Assembly: GCF_001895925.1 (NCBI RefSeq)
Contig: NZ_MPPI01000006.1
Location: 62,001-126,000, forward strand
DNA: 64,000 nt
Source of the DNA: Phormidesmis priestleyi ULC007
GTDB taxonomy: Bacteria; Cyanobacteriota; Cyanobacteriia; Leptolyngbyales; Leptolyngbyaceae
Reading direction: 5' to 3'
The translations under genes and the position numbers were made by a program. Under the pieces are notes generated by a model. It searched no databases, was not told the origin of the DNA, and saw nothing but the letters and a program-made list of their open reading frames with translations. Each line of letters starts with the position of its first letter. Positions within the stretch are counted from its first letter, which is position 1. Positions 56,452 to 64,000 of this stretch are shown piece after piece.

Positions 56452-57000
56452 AATTTGTGTGTACACATAAGTCCAAAGGGCTACCGTGTATCCATCAGTC
56501 CTTTCGCTTCGTTAAGAGCGGCTTCAGCCCCCTAAATCCCCCCAAATTGGGGGACTTTGAAACTGAAAGTCTAGGGTCAAAGTCCCCCAGAATGGGGGAT
56601 TTAGGGGGCGAACCCCCAGCGATCGGAACGCAAAACAATTTGTGTGTACACATAAGTCCAAAGGGCTACCGTGTATCCATCAGTCCTTTCGCTTCGTTAA
56701 GAGCGGCTTCAGCCCCCTAAATCCCCCCAAATTGGGGGACTTTGAAACTGAAAGTCTAGGGTCAAAGTCCCCCAGAATGGGGGATTTAGGGGGCGAACCC
56801 CCAGCGATCGGAACGCAAAACAATTTGTGTGTACACATAAGTCCAAAGGGCTACCGTGTATCCATCAGTCCTTTCGCTTCGTTAAGAGCGGCTTCAGCCC
56901 CCTAAATCCCCCAAAATTGGGGGACTTTGAAACTGCAAGTCTGGGGTCAAAGTCCCCCAGAATGGGGGATTTAGGGGGCTGAAGCCGACTGAAACGGAGC
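56452..57000. repeat. 185-bp tandem array, about three units
   Basis: The motif TTTGTGTGTACACATAAG starts at 56454, 56639 and 56824, a constant 185-bp period. Each unit contains the whole palindromic core plus GGGCTACCGTGTATCC, itself a variant of the element's left end. Units are nearly identical, with a few substitutions in the last. The ORFs predicted across them (87 residues, identical) are repeat translations, not genes. Confidence 0.9.
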
Positions 57001-57230
57001 GACGAACGACTTGTACACAGTAGCTTCTCTTTTGGGAGAAGAACGGCTGGCGAGGGCTTTGCCCCACTTCGTGAGGAGGGCAGATCGTCGCCCCTAACCC
57101 TTACTAGAGAGCGCCTTTCAGAAATCAGGAAAGATTTTAAGCGCGAGTGATATGAAAGCGAACTGAACTGGGCAAGTTAGGTTCAGCGTTAGAAGCACAT
57201 CAACCCGCATCTTTAGGAGACACTCTTTCC

Positions 57231-57761
57231 ATGAAATCTGAACTCAAAGCAAAGTTTCTGCAACACCTCGCTAGCAAAAAGAAAGATCAAGGTTTCACCC
57301 TGATTGAGTTGTTGGTCGTGATCATCATCATCGGCATTCTGTCTGCAATTGCGTTGCCTTCCTTCTTGAACCAGGCAAACAAAGCCAAGCAGTCTGAAGC
57401 CAAGACCTATGTGGGCACCCTAAACCGCACTCAACAGGCTTATTTCCTGGAAAAGAGCAAGTTTGCAACTGAGTTGTCAAATATGGCTGACCCCGTTCCA
57501 TCGGAAACTGTCAACTACGAATATAAGTCAGCTGAAGCTACTCCTGACATATCGGCACTCAGCACCGGTACCGCTAGGGTGGCTGCTCTTCGCTCCTATG
57601 GTGGAACCGTGTTTGTAGCAACAGATGACAAGACAAAGGAAACCAGCACCCTCGCTATTGCTTATGAAAGCAAAGCACCTTCCAAGGATGTTCCTCCCGT
57701 TGCGACAATCACTGGTACCACAATGAAAGAGCCTACCGGTTATGACCCACTGGCGAAGTAA
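57231..57761 (+). CDS. pilA: Type IV pilin (PilA)
   Basis: Major-pilin-like protein of 176 residues. The class III prepilin leader of about 21 residues (MKSELKAKFLQHLASKKKDQ, then G) is followed by the cleavage motif G-FTLIELLVVIIIIGILSA with the conserved Glu5. The hydrophobic helix is about 24-50 and the globular part is soluble and Ala/Thr/Lys-rich. It is processed by PilD and assembled into pili for motility or DNA uptake. AGGAG precedes ATG 57231. A strong terminator follows. The next gene is an OGT-like glycosyltransferase, so the pilin could be glycosylated (inference). Confidence 0.92.
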   Translation: MKSELKAKFLQHLASKKKDQGFTLIELLVVIIIIGILSAIALPSFLNQANKAKQSEAKTYVGTLNRTQQAYFLEKSKFATELSNMADPVPSETVNYEYKSAEATPDISALSTGTARVAALRSYGGTVFVATDDKTKETSTLAIAYESKAPSKDVPPVATITGTTMKEPTGYDPLAK

Positions 57762-57793
57762 CTTTGCCTTAAACAAAGTTTTTTAAGACCGCG

Positions 57794-57824
57794 AGTGGGT
57801 AGAAGTTGTCTACCCACTTTTTTT
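57794..57824 (+). terminator. Rho-independent terminator of pilA
   Basis: Perfect 10-bp stem AGTGGGTAGA (57794-57803) / TCTACCCACT (57809-57818), 5-nt loop AGTTG, then a run of seven T ending at 57824. It lies 33 bp after the pilA stop and is a textbook intrinsic terminator. Confidence 0.92.
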
Positions 57825-57878
57825 GTGCTGTCTTTAATGAAGCGGTCGATACTAAAGCAGATCTCTGTGTTAAACCCT

Positions 57879-60131
57879 ATGGCAATGGCTCCGTTACCTT
57901 TAGAAGCTTTGGCAGATTGGCAAAAGCAAGCTACCCACGCTCTTTTAAACGAGCAGTATGCCGAAGCCGCACAACTCTACGAACAAGCGATCGAGTCCAA
58001 CCCCGAAGAACGATCTAATTATTGGCACTTAGGCTTATTGCTGCTCTTGCAGGGTGAAGAAGCTGAAGCTCAGACCACTTGGTTGTTTGCGATGTCAGAA
58101 GGCGAACCCGATCAGGTTGAACAATGGGTGGCTGAATTAGCGCAAGTGTTGCAAACCGAGGCAGAGCGCCGCGAAACATTGACCGACTACTCAACTGCGT
58201 GGGCAATCCGCCAACACTTACGAGAAATTTGTCCTGACATAGTTGATAATCTACTAAAAATCTTGCAGCACTCGATCGGGCTTGATCTCTTCACCGACGA
58301 CACCTTTGAAGAGTTGGGATTGCCGCAATCTCTGCCAGGAGCGGAGGTCAACACTGAGCTTTTGCTGCACGTTTTAAAAAGTGTTCTATATCATGCAGAT
58401 CCTACGCCATCGCTTCTCAACTTCGCTGAAGGCTGCATTGCTGCGGTTTCTGACACTAAAGCTTTAACGGAGGCTGTGTTACCCGCCGCGATTCGGTTTG
58501 CTCACAGCAAAATGAGCGCTGCCTTTGCCGCCGATCTCGTCGAAGCTTATCTTCGCCTTGACCCTGACAACATCGAGTTTTTGGGTCACTTAGCGTCTTT
58601 TTATCAAAACGCAAAACAGTACGATCGCGGCATTAAAGTTGCTGAACGTCGATATGAACTCACAGACGACTTACCCGAAAAGATTTTTTCTAACCATTTA
58701 ATCTTGCGGGGCTTGCTCGGTGCAGGTGGCTATTGGCAAGAAGCGCTCGAAATTGCTCAACGGCATGAGTCTTTGTTGCATACTTTGGTCGAGCAACAGC
58801 CTACCGATGTGCATTCTGTTCTCATCTCTCGGCTGCTCAACTCTGCTTATTATCTGGTTTATTTCTACGATCAACCGCAGCGCTGGCGCAGGCTCGAAAA
58901 TCAAATCCTCGAATTCTGTCAAAAAAATATTCAACTCCACGCCGCCAAACAGGGAAGAGACTATCACCACTCAACCCGCGATCGCACCCCTAAGCGCCTC
59001 AAGATTGGCTACCTGTCTCACTGCATGGCAACGCATTCGGTCGGCTGGTTGGCTCGGTGCCTATTGCAGCACCACGATCGCGATCGCTTTGAACTCTACG
59101 GCTATTTTCTCAGCTACCGAAAGTTCCACGACCCGCTACAAGAGTGGTATGTCAGTCAATTTGATCACGTCCACAAAATCGAAACGATCGGTCTAGGAAC
59201 TAACTTTGCGATCGCGACCCAGATTCAGCAAGACGAAATTGATATTCTCATCGACCTTGACAGCATTACCCTCGATTTAAGCTGCCAGATTTTGGCACTC
59301 AAACCTGCCCCTATTCAAGCCACTTGGCTCGGTTGGGATGCATCAGGTTTGCCTGCGATCGATTATTTCATCGCTGACCCCTACGTTTTGCCAGACTCCG
59401 CCCAAGATTACTACAGTGAAAAAATTGTTCGGTTGCCTCAAACCTACATTGCCGTTGATGGCTTTGAAGTCGGCATTCCCACCCTACGACCAGAACATTT
59501 AGGCATTCCCGATAACGCGATCGTCTTCCTCAGTGCCCAGCGAGGCTACAAACGACATCGCGACACCGTAAAGCTGCAAATGCGAATTCTCAAGCAAGTT
59601 CCCAACAGCTACTTCTTGATTAAAGGACTCTCAGACCAGGAATCGATCAGCAAATTCTTTGCAGAAATCGCCGCAGAAGAAGGCGTATCGAGCGATCGTC
59701 TCCGATTTTTGCCTGATGACCCTTCGGTTGAAATTCATCGCGCTAATTTAGCGATCGCCGATGTTGTGCTAGACACCTTTCCCTACAACGGCGCAACCAC
59801 CACCCTCGAAACCCTTTGGATGGAGATTCCGATCGTCACCAAAGTCGGAGAACAATTTGCCGCCCGCAACAGCTACACGATGCTAGTCAACGCTGGAATC
59901 ACAGAAGGCATCGCCTGGACAGACGACGACTATGTAGAATGGGGTATTCGACTCGGAAAAGATGCAGCGCTTCGGCAGCAGATCGCCTGGAAGTTAAAGC
60001 AATCTAAAAAAACCGCTCCCCTTTGGAACGGCAAACAATTTACCCGCGAAATGGAAAAAGCTTACGAGCAAATGTGGGCAACCTACCTATCAGCGTCAGA
60101 ATTATCAGATGAATTGAGCGAACGATCGTAA
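57879..60131 (+). CDS. TPR-containing OGT/SPINDLY-like glycosyltransferase (GT41)
   Basis: Protein of about 750 residues. The N-terminal TPR-like part (about 5-90: ALLNEQYAEAAQLYEQAIES) and further helical repeats extend to about 350. The C-terminal catalytic region has RLKIGYLSHCMATHSVGWLA, the donor-site block NAIVFLSAQRGYKRHRDTVK and LDTFPYNGATTTLETLWMEI with VGEQFAARNSY. These match the O-GlcNAc transferase-type family 41. The frame is open from 57795, but that start lies inside the pilA terminator, so ATG 57879 (MAMAPLPLEAL) is preferred. A pilin or surface protein is the likely substrate; this is inference. Confidence 0.85.
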   Translation: MAMAPLPLEALADWQKQATHALLNEQYAEAAQLYEQAIESNPEERSNYWHLGLLLLLQGEEAEAQTTWLFAMSEGEPDQVEQWVAELAQVLQTEAERRETLTDYSTAWAIRQHLREICPDIVDNLLKILQHSIGLDLFTDDTFEELGLPQSLPGAEVNTELLLHVLKSVLYHADPTPSLLNFAEGCIAAVSDTKALTEAVLPAAIRFAHSKMSAAFAADLVEAYLRLDPDNIEFLGHLASFYQNAKQYDRGIKVAERRYELTDDLPEKIFSNHLILRGLLGAGGYWQEALEIAQRHESLLHTLVEQQPTDVHSVLISRLLNSAYYLVYFYDQPQRWRRLENQILEFCQKNIQLHAAKQGRDYHHSTRDRTPKRLKIGYLSHCMATHSVGWLARCLLQHHDRDRFELYGYFLSYRKFHDPLQEWYVSQFDHVHKIETIGLGTNFAIATQIQQDEIDILIDLDSITLDLSCQILALKPAPIQATWLGWDASGLPAIDYFIADPYVLPDSAQDYYSEKIVRLPQTYIAVDGFEVGIPTLRPEHLGIPDNAIVFLSAQRGYKRHRDTVKLQMRILKQVPNSYFLIKGLSDQESISKFFAEIAAEEGVSSDRLRFLPDDPSVEIHRANLAIADVVLDTFPYNGATTTLETLWMEIPIVTKVGEQFAARNSYTMLVNAGITEGIAWTDDDYVEWGIRLGKDAALRQQIAWKLKQSKKTAPLWNGKQFTREMEKAYEQMWATYLSASELSDELSERS

Positions 60132-60197
60132 GTAGACGGATCTAAGTTAGATGTAAGATGCCGCAAACCGCCCTCACCCCAAATTCCTCTCCCCAAG

Positions 60198-60377
60198 GCT
60201 ACTGTGTACACACAAGGTGTTCGTCGCTCCGTTTCAGTCGGCTTCAGCCCCCTAAATCCCCCATTCTGGGGGACTTTGAAACTGGAGTCTCGGCTCAAAG
60301 TCCCCCACTCGTGGGGGATTTAGGGGGCGAGGATCTCGGCGATGACGAGATCAGAAGACTTGGGTGTACACCGTAGC
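60198..60377. mobile_element. MITE, GCTACTGTGTACAC-end family
   Basis: Element of 180 bp with ends GCTACTGTGTACACAC / GGTGTACACCGTAGC and an exact 8-bp duplication TCCCCAAG (60190-60197, 60378-60385). It carries the shared CCCCCTAAATCCCCC core. Removing it and one duplication restores CCTCTCCCCAAGGAGAGGG, part of another common cyanobacterial palindromic repeat (CCCTCACCCC...GGGGATGAGGG). The remainder of the 341-bp gap is that older repeat. Confidence 0.88.
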
Positions 60378-60472
60378 TCCCCAAGGAGAGGGACTTTGAA
60401 TCTTGCTCCCTTCTCCTTGGGGAGAAGGGTTGGGGATGAGGGTTCCTATTCAAAAACTGGAGCCTACCAAAA

Positions 60473-62182
60473 ATGATCACCTCTCTGAAGATCTTAGTGA
60501 TCACCAATCTCTATCCGCCCCAGGTTCTTGGAGGATATGAACGCTCGATCGCAGACTTTGCTCGACTCCTGCAACATCGCGGTCACACCGTTTTAGTGTT
60601 GACGAGTGACACGCCCCAGTTTTCCGTATCTCACCCCAGTCTTTATCCTGATCCGCCTATAGAACGTTGTTTGTTGCTCATGGGTGAGTGGTCATCTCAA
60701 GGATTTCGTTGGTTTGACCATCAGCGTGTAGTTGACGTAAGGCAGCAAAATCAGGCGATTCTCAAACACCACTTAGAACACTTTCAGCCCGATGTTTGTT
60801 TAGCAGGTAATCTTGATTTTGTTCAGACACAAGCAGAGAGTCTAGCGCTATTGCTCTCTCATCAGGTGCCCGTCGCTCACTATGTGATGAATGCGCGATC
60901 CGGTTATGATCCTGAGCATACGCCCCGATCGTCCCTTTACCATTTCATCACCTGTAGCAATTTGGTCACAGCAAGTCTTGAGGCATCAGGCTACCCAGCA
61001 GCGGCGACCGCGCAAACCCTTCATCCCGGTGCAGATGTCGATGCTTTTTATCAAGTTGAGCTTCCACCTCGCGATCGGCTTCGCATTGCCTACACCAATT
61101 TAGTCACCGAAGATCAAGGAGCCGATGTTTTAGTCGAAGCGCTCTCGTTGCTTCATGCGGCAGGAATTGAATTTACAGCCACGATCGCCGGGGGCACTTT
61201 TCAACCAGAATTTGTTGACGCTTTAAAACAGTTCATAGAATCGGAAGGACTGCAAGAAGCCGTTCACTTTCCGGGTGCATTGTCTCGTCAAGAACTGATT
61301 CAACTCTATAAAACTCACAATGTTCTTGTCTTTCCGTCGCGATTTGAGGAACCGTTTGGAATCAGCCAAATTGAGGCAATGGCAGCCGGACTAACTCTCG
61401 TCACGAGTGGCACAGGCGGAGCCAGAGAAATTGTTGAAGAACACGGAAAAGATGGATTAATCTTTGAGTCTGAAAATCCTTTTGATCTAGCCGATATTTT
61501 GTCTTCTCTGCCAACAGATCTAGCGCGTTGGGACGCGATCGCCCGCACAGGTCAACAGCGAGCCATGTCTAAATTCAATCAAACTAAAGCAGTTAAGAAA
61601 TTAGAGGCTATTTTTCTAGAGTTGATAGCTCTCAAAGACACGCAGCCAAAATCTGCCATCAAACTACATCTGGGTGGTAAAGAACCCCATTCTGACTGGA
61701 AGATTTTAGACATCGAACCTCGCCCAGAAGTAGATTTCATTGGAGATGCTGCCGACTTAAGCCAGTTTGCTGACGGTTCTATTGACACAATTTATGCCAG
61801 CCACATCTTAGAGCATTTTCATTACTCACTCAACAATGAACTGATCACAACTCTGGCAGAGTGGTATCGCGTTTTGCAACCGGGCGGACAACTGATGGTG
61901 AGCGTCCCCAACTTGCAGACGCTTTGCTGGTTATATCTCAACCCCAATTTGAGACCAATGGATCGGCACCAACTGATGCGAATTATCTTTGGTGGACACA
62001 TGAATCAATATGACGTTCACCGGGTTGGGTTTGACCCCGATACACTCGCTCTGTACCTTCAAGAAGTGGGGTTTGTAGACTGCACCCCGGTCAGCGAGTT
62101 TGGTCTGTTTAACGATTGCAGTAGCATGAAAATTCTCGACAACTTGATCAGCGTCAATATGATCGCGACAAAGCCAGAATGA
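60473..62182 (+). CDS. GT4 glycosyltransferase fused to a class I SAM methyltransferase
   Basis: Protein of 569 residues with two domains. Residues about 5-385 are a GT-B glycosyltransferase: ILVITNLYPPQVLGGYERSI, YTNLVTEDQGADVLVEALSL and FPSRFEEPFGISQIEAMAAG. Residues about 395-569 are a methyltransferase of the type 11 kind: KLHLGGKEPHSDWKILDIEP, FADGSIDTIYASHILEHFHY, VLQPGGQLMVSVPN. It would add a sugar and a methyl group to the same or successive acceptor sites. ATG 60473 starts right after repeat DNA. Such fusions occur in glycan clusters; the acceptor is unknown. Confidence 0.87.
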   Translation: MITSLKILVITNLYPPQVLGGYERSIADFARLLQHRGHTVLVLTSDTPQFSVSHPSLYPDPPIERCLLLMGEWSSQGFRWFDHQRVVDVRQQNQAILKHHLEHFQPDVCLAGNLDFVQTQAESLALLLSHQVPVAHYVMNARSGYDPEHTPRSSLYHFITCSNLVTASLEASGYPAAATAQTLHPGADVDAFYQVELPPRDRLRIAYTNLVTEDQGADVLVEALSLLHAAGIEFTATIAGGTFQPEFVDALKQFIESEGLQEAVHFPGALSRQELIQLYKTHNVLVFPSRFEEPFGISQIEAMAAGLTLVTSGTGGAREIVEEHGKDGLIFESENPFDLADILSSLPTDLARWDAIARTGQQRAMSKFNQTKAVKKLEAIFLELIALKDTQPKSAIKLHLGGKEPHSDWKILDIEPRPEVDFIGDAADLSQFADGSIDTIYASHILEHFHYSLNNELITTLAEWYRVLQPGGQLMVSVPNLQTLCWLYLNPNLRPMDRHQLMRIIFGGHMNQYDVHRVGFDPDTLALYLQEVGFVDCTPVSEFGLFNDCSSMKILDNLISVNMIATKPE

Positions 62183-62264
62183 GCGATCGTCCCTCCTTAG
62201 TCAGTAGTCACGAGCCAACGCAAACCCGTATACTGATCTAGCCTCTCTGCTATGGATATAACTT

Positions 62265-62906
62265 TTGGGTATTGATCTTCGCAGCTACGTCTATCTCGAC
62301 AATTTGCAGCCTCAACACGCCGCTTACTTAGGCACCGAGGCGCTGGGCTTCTTACCCCTGCCCGGAGACGCTTCACTTTGGATCGAGATTTCTCCCGGCA
62401 TCGAAATTAATCGCATTATGGATGTGGCAATGAAATCAGCCGTCGTGCGTCCCGGTGTGCAAATGGTCGAGCGGCTGTATGGACTGCTCGAAATTCACGC
62501 TAGCAATCAAGGCGAAGTCAAAGCCGCAGGTCGGGCAATTCTCGATAGCATGGGCGTTCGGCAAAACGAAGGTCTAAAGCCGCGGGTGATTTCTAGTCAG
62601 ATTATTCGCAATATTGATGCCCACCATACGCAACTGATCAACCGCACCCGTCGCGGCAACATGATTTTGGCAGGGCAAACCCTCTATGTTTTTGAAGTCG
62701 AACCCGCCGCATTTGCCGCCCTCGCCGCCAACGAAGCCGAAAAAGCCGCCTTCATCAACATTCTGCAAATCTCGGCGGTGGGCAGCTTTGGGCGATTATA
62801 TTTAGGTGGCGCAGAGCGAGACATCATGGCGGCATCTCAGGCAGTCGTGGCAGCGATCGAGAATGTCGCTGGGCGAGAGCATCCGACCGAGATGCGAAAG
62901 GAATAG
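62265..62906 (+). CDS. ccmP: Carboxysome shell protein CcmP
   Basis: Protein of 213 residues with tandem bacterial-microcompartment (BMC) domains. It forms pseudo-hexameric trimers that stack face to face with a gated central pore in the beta-carboxysome shell. Diagnostic text is [60 protein letters not shown] and [20 protein letters not shown]. Length equals known CcmP. The start is TTG 62265; the ATG at 62252 is in another frame that stops quickly. It is distant from a ccm operon, which is usual for this gene. Confidence 0.9.
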   Translation: MGIDLRSYVYLDNLQPQHAAYLGTEALGFLPLPGDASLWIEISPGIEINRIMDVAMKSAVVRPGVQMVERLYGLLEIHASNQGEVKAAGRAILDSMGVRQNEGLKPRVISSQIIRNIDAHHTQLINRTRRGNMILAGQTLYVFEVEPAAFAALAANEAEKAAFINILQISAVGSFGRLYLGGAERDIMAASQAVVAAIENVAGREHPTEMRKE

Positions 62907-62909
62907 AGC

Positions 62910-63821
62910 ATGGCAGACTCAAATCATCTCAGGCAGTTGCAGCAAGGTGCAGTGCCGTGGATTGAATGGCGATCGCAGCACCCGCAGATTCACCCCGACC
63001 TCAGCGAAGTTGACTTAAAGGGCGCAAATCTCCGAGGTGCAGATCTCAGTTACGTCAACTTAAAAAAAGCAGAACTCAGTTGGACAAAGCTAATTGCTGC
63101 CAATCTCAATGGGGCAATTCTCAATCAGGCATGTCTTTTCAAAGCCGAATTAATCGACGCAATGCTACAAAAGGCTGAACTAGTAGACGCTAGTTTGATC
63201 GCCGCCGATTTGCGAGGTGCAGATCTCCGCGATGCCAATCTGATTGGGGCAGATTTAAAAGGAGCCAACTTCGATCGAGCCGACTTAACCAGAGCCAATC
63301 TGATCGGCACCGAGCTTCGAGGCGCAAAATTTCGAGAAGCAGACTTCAGCGAAGCAGATCTGAGGCGAACCGATCTCAGCGAGGCAATGCTGCTCAACGC
63401 TAATTTTGCTCATGCAAATCTCAGCAACGCCAATCTCTATGAGGCAGAACTGATGGAGGCGCATTTTTACCATGCCGACTTGCAAAAGGCAAACTTGATG
63501 CGATCGCATCTCAGAAAAGCCTATCTATTCGCCGCAAATCTCAGCGCCGCAAATTTATCGAGTACAGATCTCGCTTGGGCAAACTTGAGTAAAGCAACCC
63601 TCACAGGCGCAGACTTAACCGGAGCCAATCTCAGAGGTGCAAACCTGACTGGGGCAGATTTGACTGGAGCGATATTGACGGCTGCTTGTTTAAGAGGCGC
63701 AAACTTAAGCAGAGCCAATCTCACCGATGCCAATCTCACCAATGCTGACCTTCGAGAGATCAAGCGCCACAAAACAATTCTCAGCAGAGCAATCATGCCT
63801 GACGGCGCAATTCAACCCTAG
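62910..63821 (+). CDS. Pentapeptide-repeat protein
   Basis: Protein of 303 residues. After a 30-residue N-terminal cap (LQQGAVPWIEWRSQHPQIHP), about 50 pentapeptides A(D/N)L(x)x run almost to the end (LKGANLRGADLSYVNLKKAE; GADLTGANLRGANLTGADLT), forming a long right-handed quadrilateral beta helix. It starts 3 bases after the ccmP stop, so it is co-transcribed with ccmP. Similar proteins such as RfrA have regulatory roles in Synechocystis. No direct function can be assigned. Confidence 0.85.
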   Translation: MADSNHLRQLQQGAVPWIEWRSQHPQIHPDLSEVDLKGANLRGADLSYVNLKKAELSWTKLIAANLNGAILNQACLFKAELIDAMLQKAELVDASLIAADLRGADLRDANLIGADLKGANFDRADLTRANLIGTELRGAKFREADFSEADLRRTDLSEAMLLNANFAHANLSNANLYEAELMEAHFYHADLQKANLMRSHLRKAYLFAANLSAANLSSTDLAWANLSKATLTGADLTGANLRGANLTGADLTGAILTAACLRGANLSRANLTDANLTNADLREIKRHKTILSRAIMPDGAIQP

Positions 63822-63863
63822 AAAATGCGAAGAGTTGCAAGGTTGCAGATAAAAACTTAGAAG

Positions 63864-63937
63864 GGCGAACGAGGGGACTCGAACCCCCGGATGGTGGTAC
63901 CACAAACCACTGCCTTAACCACTTGGCTACGCTCGCC
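63864..63937 (-). tRNA. tRNA-His(GTG)
   Basis: The minus strand folds as a 74-nt cloverleaf. The acceptor is GCGAGCG / CGTTCGC, with an encoded extra G at position -1 opposite C73, the hallmark of tRNA-His. The anticodon loop is TTGTGGT with anticodon GTG. The T arm is GGGGG-TTCGAGT-CCCCT. CCA is not encoded (CTT follows). Confidence 0.97.
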
Positions 63938-64000
63938 ATCACGTTTATTAATATAGCAGTTTAGGTGACAAGTCAGCTAGATCTTTGGAGATGAGAACAA

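Larger units (their letters stand above)
55859..57024. mobile_element. Palindromic element, GCTACTGTGTACAC-end family, with DUF559 cargo and tandem array
   Basis: The left end GCTACTGTATACGCAC (55859) and the right end GTGTACACAGTAGC (to 57024) resemble the ends of the 180-bp element at 60198-60377. The first core half (CCCCCTAAATCCCCCATTCG to GACTTTGAAC, about 55910-55940) is followed by the DUF559 gene. The second half (CTCAAAGTCCCCCAG to ATTTAGGGGG) ends near 56424. Tandem 185-bp copies follow. I see no clear flanking duplication. Confidence 0.65.

Noticed and set aside
56457-56905. Identical 87-residue ORFs (MCTHKSKGLPCIHQSF...)
   Set aside because: They are translations of the 185-bp tandem units. 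The period is not a multiple of 3, and all variation is in the palindromic core; no coding signal.
56452-57000. Possible CRISPR array
   Set aside because: Repeat and spacer parts are both conserved, units are 185 bp, and no short direct repeats with unique spacers occur.

Overview
The window is chromosomal DNA of a cyanobacterium, most likely a filamentous Leptolyngbya-like genus (family-level placement is inference). The evidence is the high density of HIP1-type GCGATCGC octamers and the gene set: petM (cytochrome b6f), ccmP (carboxysome shell), nblR, ycf39, cyanobacterial-type hfq, sigG, ComFB, crtD, an NTRC thioredoxin reductase fusion and a ZiaR/SmtB-like zinc sensor. There is no rRNA operon, prophage, CRISPR array or complete transposase. 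The only tRNA seen is tRNA-His(GTG) at the right end.

Layout. 0-9.5 kb is housekeeping: ppa (cut by the left edge), a cytochrome b plus molybdopterin oxidoreductase pair, glcD, crtD, an M16 peptidase and a cpdA-like phosphodiesterase. 10.2-22.0 kb is a five-gene, same-strand locus of very large exported proteins: DUF11-type beta-repeat proteins plus a 1183-residue probable outer-membrane barrel. A near-perfect Crp/SyCRP1 site (9705-9720) lies between it and the divergent cAMP phosphodiesterase gene. 22-37 kb holds leuS, sigG with its anti-sigma gene, an L,D-transpeptidase, comFB, a Kef-type antiporter, hfq, dapF, pdxA, petM, a ZiaR-like repressor, a frameshifted ycf39, nadK and nblR. 38.4-43.7 kb is an exopolysaccharide cluster of three GT4 glycosyltransferases and a Wza-type export protein with tight or overlapping junctions. 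44-55 kb holds a J-domain/pentapeptide protein, an S8 protease with P domain, an alpha/beta hydrolase, a CIA30 protein, an orphan DNA methyltransferase, a lipoxygenase and NTRC. 57-64 kb holds pilA followed by an OGT-like glycosyltransferase, a GT4-methyltransferase fusion, ccmP, a pentapeptide protein and tRNA-His.

The most unusual layer is repetitive DNA. A palindromic core (CCCCCTAAATCCCCC ... GGGGGATTTAGGGGG) occurs in seven elements of two kinds. Five (24.6, 38.1, 48.2, 51.5, 53.8 kb) have ACGTCAGTTCGA-like ends, and four of these have exact 7-8 bp target duplications starting TAA. Two (55.9-57.0 and 60.2 kb) have GCTACTGTGTACAC-like ends, and the 60.2 kb copy has an exact 8-bp duplication. 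The 55.9 kb element carries a DUF559 (Vsr-like fold) endonuclease gene exactly in the loop between the two core halves, followed by a 185-bp tandem array. This nuclease-bearing palindromic element is my best candidate for an undescribed system. A second small repeat (GGGCAnnGCnnTGCCGTGCCC type) has three copies, all between convergent genes, and one is itself interrupted by a MITE.

How it fits together: the window is rich in envelope and surface functions (DUF11 proteins, EPS export, type IV pilin with a neighbouring glycosyltransferase) and in regulators linked in other cyanobacteria to motility and second messengers (Hfq, ComFB, a Crp-type site, CpdA). Joint regulation of these genes is inference.
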